From assembly GCA_963853835.1 (NCBI GenBank), contig OY970828.1, positions 64,534,861 to 64,598,860 on the forward strand: a stretch of 64,000 nucleotides of DNA, given 5' to 3'. Position numbers and translations under genes: made by a program. The DNA is from Calendula officinalis (lineage: Eukaryota; Streptophyta; Magnoliopsida; Asterales; Asteraceae). The notes beneath the pieces were generated by a model, which made no database searches, had not been told where the DNA came from, and worked only from the letters and a program-made list of their open reading frames with translations. Below, one piece after another: positions 31,452-43,967 of this stretch (its first letter is position 1; every line of letters begins with the position of its first letter).

Positions 31452-34400
31452 ATGGCGCTGGTGAGTTTTTACATCTCAGTTGTGCTTTTTCGTAAATTTA
31501 CTGTTTTTTTTTGCTGAGTTCACAATGGATCTCTTTTTAATTGAAGTCGTACTGATTCTGGTTTTGATGCGGATTTGTATTTATGAAGTTTCTGTTATTT
31601 GTGACCAATATTGTTATGTGTGGATGATTATGCTGAATTGTTGTGTTTTTTTGCATCTGATTATCTGATTTAATTTGTTCCATTCTTAAATCAATCTGTT
31701 ACTTCGTAGCATATCATTATTTGCAATTATGGGGGTGTTTGGGAGGGCTTATTAATAAGGCTTTTTAGCTTTTAAGCTTATTAACCTAAATAAGTTTATG
31801 TAAGTGTTTGGTTTAGCTTATGCTTATAAGCTAACCCCATTTGTAAGGGATTATTAAGCTTATTAAACCTTTTTACCCCTTTACCCTCACCTTTAACCCT
31901 ATTTCTTCTCCATGGATTGTCCTCCGTAGGTCACCTCGATCCTTTTTAGTAATTTTACGATAAGTTTAAATAAGCTCATCCAAACACTTTTTTTAACAAA
32001 AGCTTATTAATTTAAATAAGCTAATAAGCTTATAAGCTAATAAGCATAAGCTTTTTAAATAAGCTTTCCCAAACACCCCCTATGTGTATTTTATTCATGG
32101 TTATCTCTATATTCTTTACTATTTAGCTGTCCTTCCTGTTACCAGTTTCTGTGTTCTTATCAGCTTTTTTGTAATGAACTGCATTTGTATGGCATTTACA
32201 TCTTTAAACCTGCCTCATTCCTAAATTCAGTTAACTATTTTCTTGGTCACACAAACTTGCTTTTTATAAAAAAAACTTGGCATTTAAGTTTCATTTAGGA
32301 TCATATGGCACAAGTTGCTTGTTTTTGCTTTTTAAAAGTAACTCCTAGTAATATTTTGTGTGATTTGGTTGCAGATCATGCATGCTGGAAGGCAAAACAA
32401 GAATGTTTACAAGGCACTTATTGCTGCAGAGTATGTTGGTGTTGAAATCAAAACCTTTGATACCTTTGAGATGGGTGTGGCGAACAAGTCTCCTGAGTTT
32501 CTTAAGATGAACCCAATCGGAAAGGTATATATTTCTTCCAACTTTATTAAAAAAATGCATAATTTATTAAATAATTTATAATTAATCATTGTTCCAGGTT
32601 CCTGTCCTAGAGACTCCTGATGGTCCTGTCTTTGAGAGTAACGCTATTGCTCGCTACGGTAATTGACAATTTAATTTTTCATTCTATTTTTTTTAATGTA
32701 TGTTCTTTTTTGCTTATTTTATATTTGTTTTCCACTGCAGTTGCTCATGGAAGTTCTCTCTTTGGATCTACACCAATAGAATATGTACGTCGCTCTCTTT
32801 ATGAAAGAATATTAATACTTTTAAATAAATCTTGATAAAATACTGACAGTTTTTTATGTTTGTGCTAAAAATACTGACAGGGTCAAATTGAGCAATGGAT
32901 TGACTTCTCTTCGTTTGAGCTTGATGTAAATTTGAGGGGTTGGTTTATTCCAAGAATGGGATATGCCCCTTACATTAAACCTGTTAGTAACTTAATTTTC
33001 TGTTCTACATTCATAATTTGGTTAATTGTCAATTATTAATTTTGTTTTTGATGGTTTGAAGGCTGAGGAAATGTACATTGCTGGAGTGAAAAGAGGTCTC
33101 GAAGCTCTAAACACACATCTCGCATCACACACTTTCTTGGTTGGTGATTCAGTGACATTAGCTGACATCATCACCACAATGAACTTGCTCTTGGGGTTCA
33201 AACTGATGATGACAAAAAGCTTCACAGCTGATTACCCTCACGTTGAGAGGTACTTCTGGACCATGGTTAACCAACCTAACTTCAGTAAGATCACTGGTGA
33301 GGTTAAGCAAGCAGAAGCTGTTCTTCCTTTTGCATCAGCAAAGAAGCCCGAGGCTAAAAAGCCCGAGCCCAAAAAGGAGGAGGCCCCTAAGCCCAAACCT
33401 GACCCCGTTGAGGAGGAAGAGGCGCCAAAGCCCAAAGCAAAGAACCCACTTGACTTGTTGCCACCAAGTAAGATGGTTTTGGATGACTGGAAAAGGCTGT
33501 ACTCTAACACCAAGTCCAATTTCCGTGAGGTGGCGATTAAAGGTATATTTCATAACTATTCTACTTATGTATAAGGGTAAATGTTCAAGGTATCCTTTAA
33601 TTTTTTGGACTAATTTTTGTGTAGTCCCTAAGGACAAATCTTGACCATTGATCAATAATATCTAATGGTCAAGATTAATCACATATTTTATACATGTAGC
33701 CATGTAGGGGTATTTTGGTCATTTGGCACTTTCACAAAATGTACCAAAAAAATCTATTTTTTATTTTATTTTATTATTTTATTTTATTACTATTATTTTT
33801 CATTAAAAAGACAGTATTATGTGATAATAAATTAAATCCTTTCATTAGTATAGATCACATGTTTTTATACAATTACATGTGATTATCACATGATGTGTTT
33901 CTAAGGAAAAAGAATTTTAATTTAAAAAAAATAAAATAAAATAATAAAAATTATTCTAAAAAAATTATTATTTTTTGTTTGTAAAAATGACCAAAATACC
34001 CCTCCTTTATATAACATGTGTTGACTACATCTAAATGAAAGGTTGGCCAGTCAAACAGATTAAAATTTAAAGAACTGTAGTTTTAAAGGTAATTTTATCT
34101 GTTGACATTTTTCAGGATTCTGGGACATGTTTGACCCTGAAGGCTACTCCCTATGGTTCTGCAACTACAAGTACAACGACGAGAACACGGTCTCATTTGT
34201 GACCATGAACAAAGTGGGCGGGTTCCTTCAACGGATGGATCTTGCCCGCAAATATGCTTTTGGAAAAATGCTCATCATCGGAAACGAGCCCCCGTTCAAG
34301 GTGAAGGGATTGTGGATATTCCGTGGGCCCGAGATCCCCAAGTTTGTTATGGACGAGTGTTATGACATGGAGCTTTATGAGTGGACCAAGGTTGACCTTG

Positions 34401-34495
34401 CTGACGAGGCCCAAAAGGAGCGTGTGAATCAGATGATTGAGGATATGGAGCCGTTTGAGGGTGAAGCTCTTTTGGATGCTAAGTGCTTTAAGTGA
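31452..34495 (+). CDS. elongation factor 1-gamma (eEF1B gamma subunit)
   Basis: Seven coding exons (31452-31460, 32375-32524, 32598-32658, 32741-32784, 32881-32982, 33062-33542, 34116-34495) join to 408 codons plus stop, with GT-AG introns and consistent phases. The first exon codes only Met-Ala-Leu; a 5' UTR intron (about 31324-31415) is likely. Domains are a GST-like N-terminal fold (about residues 1-80, NPIGKVPVLETPDGP), a GST C-terminal helical part (about 88-205, VTLADII), a Lys/Pro/Glu-rich linker (about 210-245) and the conserved EF1G domain (about 250-408, GFWDMFDPEGYSLWFCNYKY). In the cytosol the gamma subunit scaffolds the eEF1B complex that recharges eEF1A with GTP during translation elongation. 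The length is near the usual 410-420. Intron 1 holds a MITE and intron 6 a fold-back sequence. No defect was seen. Confidence 0.95.
31731..32080. mobile_element. Tourist-like MITE in intron 1 of the eEF1B-gamma gene
   Basis: A 350-bp element with long terminal inverted repeats (GGGGGTGTTTGGGA on the left, its near-complement TCCCAAACACCCCC on the right) and direct TAT at both flanks (31728-31730 and 32081-32083). Inner arms rich in AAGCTTATTAA also pair with each other. A 3-bp duplication and GGGGGTGTTTGG ends fit PIF/Harbinger-derived MITEs, though TAT instead of TTA/TAA is unusual. Confidence 0.75.
33706..34003. repeat. fold-back (inverted-repeat) sequence in intron 6 of the eEF1B-gamma gene
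   Basis: AGGGGTATTTTGGTCATTT (33706-33724) has an exact 19-base reverse complement at 33985-34003. The AT-rich interior (TTTTATTTTATT on the left, AATAAAATAAAA on the right) can extend the stem. It is probably a MITE, but its outer ends and target duplication are not clear. Confidence 0.6.
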
Positions 34496-34966
34496 TGGGT
34501 TGGTGGTCTTATTGAAAGTTGTTGGATTGTGTGTTTTTAGGGTATATGTCGACTTTGTTTTGTTTTGTGATGTTGTCTAAGATACTCTTAAGTTATCCAG
34601 TTTTGGTCTTTTTTATTGTTTCCATTTAAGAGTATACGTTCATTAAGTAAACGGATCTATTTTGAGTTTTTGGTTACATTCTTTTGCTTTCAAGGTGGTT
34701 TGCAGGTTGAATAATGCCTGTTCAAAACATAAAAAAAAATTAAAACCTTGTTATTTGGTTATTGTTTGGTCGGAACCGGCTAGTTGTACATATTAATCCG
34801 GTTGAACGGCTTGTCGAATTGAAAAAAAAAAACATTTTTTCTATATTTAGATTTTGAAACCTAAAAGTATTAAATTAGTTGAAAAATAGGTTTAAATCTA
34901 TGAGTTCTTCATTATATTTGTTTGTATTTTATTAGCTTATTTTTTATATTCGTATATCATTTAAAA
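34496..34966. other. 3' UTR of eEF1B gamma and following spacer
   Basis: The first 200-250 bp after the stop codon are T-rich and are the likely 3' UTR. The remainder is AT-rich spacer with no supported gene. Confidence 0.5.
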
Positions 34967-36900
34967 CTAGCAGGGTACTCGCGCAATGCGGCGGTGTAAC
35001 TATATTTCGTTGAGACCAATTGGTGTATGATGGTGGTGACCGTTATTGTTTATTGATTGCGTGTGGTTATGGTCGTAAATTGAACCTTTAAAGGTTTAAA
35101 AGATTAATAATTATAATTAGAGGTTAAGTAAAGTACATATTGTTTAGTAGTTTAGTTGTTTAGAGCATTATCTTAAGAAAACATATATCGCAAGATCAAG
35201 TCCAAGATAAAGATAATGGTTTCACAATGAACTTTAAACATCAAAATTAAGTGAAGGGAAAACATAATTTTATGTTTTCCATAACTACAATATCATGAGA
35301 ATTACATAATGTATCTAAATTTAATCAAATGATATTAAAGGTGTTTAAAACAAAATGAATCCAACATTGAGATCCAAAAAATCATATCTAAAAAAATAAT
35401 TCTATTTGCCGTAATTCAAAAGGTCTTTCATGAAAAGACAAAATTAAAGAGTTTTATTCATCTTGGTTAAGATCTTTCCTAACCCTGATGCTTTTTTGAC
35501 TTTGAACAACTAAATCAAGCAATCCATGAATTGTGAATACCTTGCATAAAATCATTAGTACACCTGTTTGGGATTTAACATCGATAAATCCATCTAATTT
35601 TACTCTTTGCAAAAACCCTTTTCCCAAACTCTCTTCCACTCCCCTTCTGTCTTATAACGTCCCGTCATGTTAATGAAATGGAGTACAACCTGATATTTTG
35701 ATGCGTAAAAGATCACTACAATCCCACCTGCTGGTAATAAGCACACAAAACATAATTAACAAAACATACTTGTAGAGTTGTAGGTGGGAATGGGTGAAAA
35801 CATGTACTTTCTAATTCGGGTCAAATACAAATTAGGTATTAATTTCCAACTCACTAACAGAAAAACCACACAAGCATGCAATGTCATTTGGTCAAATACA
35901 TACCTAAAAGAGTGCAATCTTGTAGTTGATTTATCTTTTTGTTTTTGTTTAATTTGAGCAAGTTTATCCACCTCTGCCTTATAAACAAAATGATAACAAA
36001 TCGTTGATATGAGATATGGCCATTTTGCATAATAAATTGGGTTGGACTTGTGACTACTAAAACAAAGGATCTCACATTACATTAAAAGGGAGTATGCCAA
36101 CATTACAAATTCTTGGACTAATTTACATTTTCAAGAATACCATTAAATGTATTTACCAAAAATTGAAAATGAGTCAGATTGTAGAAAAATGATGTCAATT
36201 TTTGTACGTACTTCCGATGCAGATGCTTTGGTATTACGATCCATTGATTTGCGTCGACTGCTTAGATGTTTTTGACCTTTTCTCCTTAGGGTACACTTCA
36301 GTACTTCACCCATTTTACTCCAGAATCAAATAAAATGTTAAGCTTTAAACCTACAATAATCCAAATGGTGTATTCGTTATGTAATGTTGGAACCGACTGA
36401 AAATATACGATCATTTACTCTTTAGTAGATACAGAGTTCAAACCTAAATTAACAAAAATCCAATTGAAACCTGCAACTAAAAAGCAAAAAGTCTCAATAA
36501 AAATGAAACTTGCAATTTCAAAAATCAAACGTTAATAACCAAATTTCCAAAACTCATATGAATAATCAAAGAATCAGACGTGATTAATATAGAGATCATT
36601 CCCAAAACAAAATGGTTGTCCTCAACGCATCAAGTGTACCTGATTAAAAATGAGAGATAAAAAAACCTGATATTCCAGGAACTATAAAAATCCCGTATGA
36701 ATTGATAACAGGGAATCAATAACAACCTATTCCTCAAGAACCCTAATCCTCAAATAAGACGAAAAAATCAAACCTGAAATATGAATGATGAATCTTCATA
36801 ATGGCTGCATTTGAATGCAATTGTAGTATGGAGAATGAGAAGCCGATTAGTTTGTATGCCAAAAGAGAATGGGAACGACCACCATACCAACAATTTAAAT
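34967..36900 (-). mobile_element. Helitron-like element, minus strand (3' end clear, 5' end unknown)
   Basis: On the minus strand, a GC-rich sequence CCGCCGCATTGCGCGAGTA is followed by CCCTG and CTAG (34967-34970), then T, closely resembling the Helitron-like 3' end at 18454. Upstream on the same strand lies a possible exon (36313 down to about 36190, MGEVLKCTLRRKGQK...) and other gene-like pieces with splice-like borders, none identified. The 36900 limit is only where gene-like sequence fades. Confidence 0.4.
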
Positions 36901-37209
36901 TTTGAAATTTTAACACAACTGGGAATTAATTAATGGAATCGTTTCATGATAGGTGAAGTTTACGATGTCTATGGTGGATTGAAGTAGGTGGATGAATAGT
37001 TGAAGGAACCGAGGAGGCGAATTAAAGTTTTGGACGCTTGGGGTGTTTGAGGAATGGTAATGGATAGTAGCTTATTGAAGAAGCTTACTATGCCCAAGAG
37101 AGTGATTGAAGTCAGTGCCCATATGGGTGAAGGAACCAAGGAGACGGTTGAGTTTTACTACAGAATCATAAACTCCATATTTTGGTGCTTTTAGGTAAAT
37201 ATATTAGGA

Positions 37210-38505
37210 TAATTTACGTTGTCTTATAAAGCACCTTTAGAGGTAGTTAATCAAATATTGAACACCAATGGCTTACGGAATTGCTTCTGGAAACATTACA
37301 GGGGTAGCAGATGGGATATTTATATTTAGGAATTAGGACAATAGCTCCATTATCTTCATCCTGGTAATGGTTAATTTTCACTCTTCTTCATTAAGCTAAC
37401 TTTGTGTGTGCTTTTGTGTGTATTCGTTCTTGATGTTTATGGTTCTCTTTTTGAAGAAAATCTTGAATTCATTCTCATTTTTAATTTTGTTTGGGATCTT
37501 GAAATCAGATTTGGACATTTGTGCACGAGCTGAACCCTATCTCATGGTATATCTCTAATAAGGTATGTTAATCTCTCGCTTTTTTGTTACATAATTTGAT
37601 GCACTAAATAGTTAAAACAAAGATTTCCATTTCATTTTTATTTCATTCTTTTGATCAGGACTATTTCATTAATGAAATATTCTCATTTGTTTTTGCATGC
37701 TATTATGTTATTGTTTCTAAAAGTTCATGACATACTTTTTGGGATCGATTTGCTTTCTGCAAAGAACATGATTAAGGAGAACCAATGTGCAAGCAATACT
37801 GGAGGTTAGATTACATCCCCAGTTAATATTTGGAAGTCGTTGATGTTGTATATTACATTACAATATACATTGGATATTTAATAAAAATTTCTATGAATAT
37901 TTCATATCACATTGGGTATTTTTGTTTAGGTAAGATCGGGCGATAACACTCTCTTTACAGAGCTCCATGGTCTTCTTTGAGAATTATGCGCTGCAAAATC
38001 TGTATGACATGGTGCGGTATTTTCATTATAACTCGAAAATAATGTCATTGTTGATGCTGCTGGAAACTGAAATACCTAAGGGGGAATATTTTGGTGATTT
38101 GTATCCTTTTGGTGGATAATTGTAACTATATCATGACTTTTTGCGTATTAAAATAGTATTCAGATTTAAAGAAATTGTGATTTGGGTTTTTCTAGGTCTA
38201 AAAAAACTAACATTTTTTTTAGTTTTGGAATTTTGAGTAAAATTAAGATTTGTATTTTGCTGAGGCTGAACAAAATTTCTGTTTTAGTAACCCCAACAAA
38301 GAGACTAAAAAGAATTACATATAATAATAATAATGTATTATTTTCTGCAGGTTTCTATGTTCAAAAGGAATTGTTACCACATTTCGGAAGAAACATATTA
38401 TAGCATTTACCAAGAATCAATTCATGGTAATCTGGACTACTTATGCAAATGGTAAATCAAGAACAACATTAATGGTGTACAACTATATGAAGAATCCAAA
38501 GTATG
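37210..38505 (+). repeat. host flank of the Athila insertion, first copy
   Basis: This 1.3-kb block recurs at 49326-50619 with about 10 substitutions and one or two indels. It ends in the target duplication GTATG (38501-38505) directly before the LTR. It holds exon-like pieces with plausible splice sites (for example after TTTTCTGCAG at about 38350) but no nameable gene; it may be part of a Helitron whose 3' end is at 53495. Confidence 0.85.
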
Positions 38506-39851
38506 TGGTGCGTTTGATCTAGTTATAAAATTATGTCTCCTAAATACCACTAATCTAGATTACCACATTCATAGGCAAGTACACCTAATCGTGGGTAATA
38601 TAGGCTAGGTAAGTATTTCGGGTTATCGAATCCACAGGGAACAGTTTATGTAATCCAATTAAAGAAAGTTAAAGAATTAATCAAGAAAAGATTTTTGTTC
38701 ATGTTTTGACTTATATGAAATGTAATTAATATTTGAAATGACAAGAAATGCAAATTTGGACGATTGAAATGAGATTTAAGGGATATTCACTATGTATGGA
38801 TTCATCTAGTTCTAAGTATGGTTATTGAGCACCGGCTAGTTTAATGTTCTAGAAGTCACGGTATTAGATTTCTCTCAATCCCATTTAATAAACTAATTAC
38901 AACTAATAGGAATTTCTTCTCTCAAAAGTTATAACTAATCACACTTCTATTTGTTGAAATTACCGTCTTGAATTAACTAAGACCTCTAACCTATAATTTT
39001 CATTACTAGGGTTGAACTTCTTGTTTAATCTAACTTATTGGAATCTTGTCTCTAATCCCTATTTCTAGTGAATTACCAACTAGGTCATAATGAAAAGTTG
39101 GGGAAGTAATCAATTGAACCAAATGTTGTCAATATCTAATTTAATCAATTACCAATGATAAAGAAATGAAAACTCATAAATTAAACCAAGAAGAGTAATT
39201 AAACTTCAACAATTGTTTTGAACACAAACAAACCCTAAAATTAAACCATACTTAATCCTAGAATCATCCAAACATAGTGAATATAAAGATTACTAGCACA
39301 TAGACATGCTAGAAATCGACAAACAAGAAATTAAGAGTAGAATTACAACCATAGACTTAATCCAAAATGTTTGAGAATCAATGATTCCTATAAACTTGAA
39401 GAATTCCTTGATGAAATGCTCCCAAATTCGTCCAAGGTAACTGCCCAAAAACACACTAGAAGAAAAGATGCCCAAACAATTCCATTTGATCTGCCATAAA
39501 TCCACGACCACACACGCATAGTTCACGGCGCGAACTATAGTTCGCGTCGTGAACTTCCCGTTTTTAATACTTCCCGATCGGTAACTCTTGGTAACGAGCG
39601 TGAAAACCATACAGGGACTTTGGTGACTGATCGTGAATAGTTCACGATCAGTTCACGATCGGGAACTATTTTTGGCCTGAAATCTTGTATTTTTCTTCAT
39701 CTTTTGGCCCGTTTTTGACACCTCTTTCGCTATATCGCCTGAAATGTATAATAAACACATAATTGAGTAATATCACATGTATTTGCTTCTAAAACGTACT
39801 CAAAATAGACGATATTGACGGGTTTGAACGTGTCTAAAAACGTTAATATCA
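38506..39851 (-). repeat. Athila 3' LTR
   Basis: 1346 bp; on the minus strand it starts TGATATTAACG and ends ACGCACCA. It follows the polypurine tract and is bounded on the outside by GTATG. About 10 substitutions and no length difference separate it from 50620-51965. A 36-bp CG-rich palindrome lies at 39520-39555 and another inverted repeat at 39628-39650. Confidence 0.93.
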
Positions 39852-39865
39852 AAATCCCCACACTT
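39852..39865 (-). other. Athila polypurine tract
   Basis: AAGTGTGGGGATTT on the minus strand lies directly before the LTR start TGATATT. The preceding GCTTGAGGACAAGC is the usual neighbour of the Athila/Tat polypurine tract. Confidence 0.88.
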
Positions 39866-41183
39866 AAACTTTGCTTGTCCTCAAGCAAATCATCCTGAAA
39901 AATCTGTTAGTAAGACACCAATCCAATGCATATGACAAACATCTCAATCACAATCAATGACAATTTCAGAATTTAGTTTAATTTAGCAAATAAGATTTCA
40001 CCTAGATTTTATATCCAATTTTGTGTACCAAACTAGTTAACTTTTCATAAACCTACTAATTTTTGGCTACCTTTATTATACCAATTTTAATTTAGAATCT
40101 CTTCATTCTTGCATAATCTACAAATATCATATTTATGAAAACCACCCAATTAGTAGAGTTAAATTAAGAAAAATTAGTTTAAATATCATTGGGTAGCGTA
40201 AACGCTTTATTCATGTATGCTTTATTCAAGCTTATTTATTTTTGCTTATTTTCTTTCTTTCTTTCTTTTTCTTTCTTTCTTTTTTTTTTATATTTTTCTT
40301 TATTTATTTATTTGTTTGGTGGGAAGAACCTCAGCTCGAATGCCACCCGCGTAGCAGACTTTCCACCAACATGTCCAGATCAGTTAACCTTAGAACGCTA
40401 GGTTTGAAGGACCCCTCGGGCTTACTTGTCCGAGTGACACACGTCCGGTTGTTTGTTCTTCCAACATATTTGATTAATAACTTTTTAATATATTTTTTGT
40501 TTATTATTCACAATGATGTGCACCGTAAACTAAAGGCCCTTATCTTAACCTAATGTCATTGGGAGCTAGTAAAACTAACCTTAATTTTCTTAAAGACGAT
40601 TCTTATATATTATGCAAGGCATTTCCAATTTTCTACGTTAAAATTACCATAATCAAAGAGTGAGAACCAAGTGGCCCTTGAGGAAGACCTTCAGAAAACC
40701 CCTCTAACTCGGGGCTAAAATTCTTAAATCCATGAAAAGCCACAAATATTGAAACATAAAAGCTAGCTAAAATTCTATCATTTAAATTAAACTTTGTCTC
40801 CCAAAATTGTTTTCAAAAGTATCGAGATGTGTCATAAAAAAAAATTTAACCATTAAATCGGTTTTCTTACTTGGATGATTATTTTCGAAGATTTCACAAA
40901 TTTTAAATGGTGGATTTCTTTTTAAATACACCCCCTTCCCACACTTAAGTGTTTGCATTGTCCCAATGCAATAAACGTGACAAAATTTAGGAAATCGAGG
41001 TCATAAGAAAGTATACGACCTGAGGATGTGTTGTGTACATTCCCGGTGAAATTTTGAATTCCGGAGCAGTTTACAAGAATCCGCAACAAACAGCAATCAC
41101 GACGAACACCTAAAAACAAACAAACAAAACAAAAATACGTTTTTTTTTTTTTTTTTTTTTTTTGTATTTCTGCCTCTTCGCCT
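39866..41183 (-). other. Athila 3' non-coding region
   Basis: Between the ORF-1 stop and the polypurine tract there is no credible coding sequence. It contains a T/C-rich microsatellite-like stretch (TTTC repeats, about 40250-40290) and a 24-T run at 41140-41163. Confidence 0.7.
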
Positions 41184-42764
41184 TCATTGCGGTGGTGGGT
41201 ACGGATGGTACCAAGAATTGGAGTCTTGGTACCAAGCATCATAATCTGGGTAGTTCGGTGGTGCGGGGTAGCTCGGTGCCCACGTGGGTATGTTGGAATG
41301 ATCAAAGGGTGGGGGTCGGGGAAATTGATTTGGATATAGATTATAGTTGGCAACATCGGTTTGCCAACTCACTTGTTGCCCGATCCGCATCTGATTGTAG
41401 TACGACCGTTGCATATGATTTTGGACATTAGATTGCAAATGGTCGTTTGATGATCGAACATAGGCGACATCGACTTGCATCGCGTCCATCCTCTCGACCA
41501 TTTGATTATACGAGAAGTAAGGATCGAACGAGGATTGACCCGAACCGGATCCCGAGGCGCCCGAATGCCCGAATTGGGGACCCGTTGGTCCCGGTTGACC
41601 AAAGTCTTGACCCGCTATTGGTATTTCGGGACCCGGTGCATCATCCATATCTACATCATCATCACCATCATCCTCACTACTATCACTACCACTTCCCGGA
41701 TTTTCCACACCGGGATGTTCATTCCAAACATAGTCACCCGCAAATTTCACAATGACGTGCATACCCAACAACAATACCTCGTCCATTGACCCCATTGGTC
41801 GGTATGTCATGCTCTCCCAAACTCTGTGAGGAATGGCAATTGCGGCCCGTGCCAAACGAGTGACATAGTGACCGGCACCCATCAGACTTTTTCCTTTTAG
41901 CCCCTTTCCTTGTGTACTCAAAAATTTGGCAATCACGAATGGAATATTCGTTATCGCATTCTTGTCGATGAGTTGGTGGAGCAACCACATATCGTATTTG
42001 TTAACTTTTTCGGGCCCTTGGTTTCGGTGGCGGATGGTATATGCAATCATTCTATGAAGATACCGATGAGTACCACTTCTAATGCTTGACTCTTTTGTAT
42101 GAGCCATTCGGTAATCACCAACCCCGATTTGACGCCAATATTCGTCAACATTTCTAACCTCATTCGTCGCACACCACTTCATAAAATGATTAAAACTTCT
42201 GGATGTGGTTTCTTCTACGGTATAAATACCTAAGTTGATTGCAAACTGAATGAGGTTACAATGTACCCATTGGTTAGCTACTCGGTATTGAATGGAAGGA
42301 GCGTGAGGATCCTTCATGGCTACCCGGGGTTCGAATTTTATAGTAGAGTAAAATTCGAGGAGGAGCTCATCATAAGTTGGTTCATTGATGAGAAGAGCTC
42401 TCTCCCATGCCCGGCATATAAAACGTATTTCGCCATCATGATCTCTATGATAACGAACCAGGTAACTTTCAATATCCGCCCTTCGACCTACCGCATCTAA
42501 CAATTCCAAATCAGCACACCTTCCCACAACTACTTTTTTGTTTGAGATTTTATTTTTCCTACTCTCACTATCTTGTGCAAGACCCTCTCGAGGTGCATTC
42601 TCAAAGTTTAGGAAGATGTGTTCCCTATTAACTCTAAGAATGGCCGGGAAACCATCGGCTAGGAGTGCGGGTTCCGGTGCGGGTTCTGGGATAGGTGAAG
42701 GTGCCCGTGCACATCCGCGTCCGCGGTCACCGGCCGATGTGGAGGCAGCGGTCTTTTGTTGTTT
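41184..42764 (-). CDS. ATHILA ORF-1 family protein
   Basis: An open frame runs on the minus strand from a stop at 42765-42767 to 41184, up to 527 codons. No ATG occurs in the first 80 codons, so translation probably depends on splicing, an unusual start or a lost ATG. A TAG next to AAACAACAAAAG at the upstream edge could be a splice acceptor. The N-terminal 80 residues are Pro/Ala-rich, then REHIFLNFENAPREGL. The middle matches ATHILA ORF-1 (ERALLINEPTYDELLLEFYST, NLGIYTVEE, SSIRSGTHRYLHRMIAYTI, KYDMWLLHQL). A long acidic stretch (SDSSEDDGDDDVDMDD) and a Gly/Pro/Tyr-rich tail follow. In Athila elements this gene lies after pol, where some relatives have an envelope-like gene. Its role is unknown. 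Confidence 0.82.
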   Translation of the reverse strand, partial: KQQKTAASTSAGDRGRGCARAPSPIPEPAPEPALLADGFPAILRVNREHIFLNFENAPREGLAQDSESRKNKISNKKVVVGRCADLELLDAVGRRADIESYLVRYHRDHDGEIRFICRAWERALLINEPTYDELLLEFYSTIKFEPRVAMKDPHAPSIQYRVANQWVHCNLIQFAINLGIYTVEETTSRSFNHFMKWCATNEVRNVDEYWRQIGVGDYRMAHTKESSIRSGTHRYLHRMIAYTIRHRNQGPEKVNKYDMWLLHQLIDKNAITNIPFVIAKFLSTQGKGLKGKSLMGAGHYVTRLARAAIAIPHRVWESMTYRPMGSMDEVLLLGMHVIVKFAGDYVWNEHPGVENPGSGSDSSEDDGDDDVDMDDAPGPEIPIAGQDFGQPGPTGPQFGHSGASGSGSGQSSFDPYFSYNQMVERMDAMQVDVAYVRSSNDHLQSNVQNHMQRSYYNQMRIGQQVSWQTDVANYNLYPNQFPRPPPFDHSNIPTWAPSYPAPPNYPDYDAWYQDSNSWYHPYPPPQ

Positions 42765-43967
42765 CTACATCAAAGACAATAATCACAATGTTAATAATAT
42801 AAATATGAGAGAATAGAAGGGTGTCTAACTATGTAAAACATGAATGTAAATTGACGTTACCCCTTCCCACACTTAGTTTTAAAAATAAGAAAATTGAAAA
42901 TAAAATTAAAGATTTGACATTGTTAATTAAATTTTATTTCAAATTGATTTAAAAACGAAGTGTTATAAACATATTAACATTGTAAAAAAAAAACATTGTC
43001 TTTGTTAACATTCTTAACATAACTTTGAACAAAAGACTTGACATTTGGTGCCCAATTTTATCCAACCCGAGTTGTTAAACTAGTCATCTAAAATATTGAA
43101 AATTGAAGTATGATAACTAGTTTAACAACTTAAATCCCACTTAAACACTTGCAAAAATCCGAAATTTAACCCAATTTGTTCACAAGTTCCCAATTTCATA
43201 CAATGTAGGTCTAGAAATCTACTAATCTTAAGAGGGTTTTACTAACTAAGAACAAAGATTGCAGATTTCAACTAGGGCTCAACTACAAATCAACTATTAA
43301 GCATAAAGAGCTAAGATTTAACTCAAAAAGTTCAAGAACAAGTTAAAAATTTCGGACCTATACTGAAATAATAGATGAATCTATGAAGAAAAGTAGAAGA
43401 ACTAACCCTTGGACCCATGGAGATGAAGAATTGATGAAGAAATCGGAAGATTTGAAAGAAAATAGAGTGAAATCGGGTAGAAAATGGGGATGGTTGCTGC
43501 TGTCGTTCACGATTGGGGAATTTAGGGTTCACGATTGTGAAAGCTGGAAGAAAACGACGAATATATAGTTCGAGGAGTTCGCGTCGCGATCTAGTTCCCG
43601 ATCGGGAACTTTGCTTGACCCGAATGGGTCGAACCGGGTCGACACGAATCCGAAACGCGAACCGGATCGCTAACTGATCGCTAACTCTTAGCGACGATGA
43701 GCCCAACTCCCTGGACACACTTAGCGATCGGGAAGAAAGTTCGCGGCGCGAACTCTCCTCCAATCCTACACTTACGAATTTTTTTTAAAAACAAGCAGAT
43801 TTTTAACCCAAATCACCAAATGACTTAACGAGCAGAAAATAAGACATTAACAACTAAAACGAAAATGCTGACCGGAAAAGGAAGAAACCACAATACACAC
43901 GGGTTGCCTCCCGAGAAGCGCTTAAAAGATTATTGAGTCTAAAGCTCGACTCGATGCTACTCTCTAC
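42765..43967 (-). other. Athila spacer between pol and ORF-1, with CG-rich palindromes
   Basis: This 1.2-kb stretch follows the pol stop. A 143-codon open frame at 43332-43763 has Arg/Ser-rich, palindrome-driven composition and is not a convincing gene. It contains the perfect 18-bp palindrome AGTTCCCGATCGGGAACT (43593-43610) and AGTTCGCGGCGCGAACT (43738-43754). Confidence 0.7.

Noticed and set aside
33238..33655. Minus-strand and off-frame open frames over eEF1B-gamma exon 6
   Set aside because: Shadows of the Lys/Pro/Glu-rich coding exon.
41447..41789. Plus-strand frames opposite the ATHILA ORF-1 gene
   Set aside because: Antisense shadows with His/Arg bias caused by the acidic tail on the other strand.
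43332..43763. 143-codon minus-strand frame in the Athila spacer
   Set aside because: Arg/Ser-rich from CG palindromes, no domain; Athila relatives have no gene I know of here.
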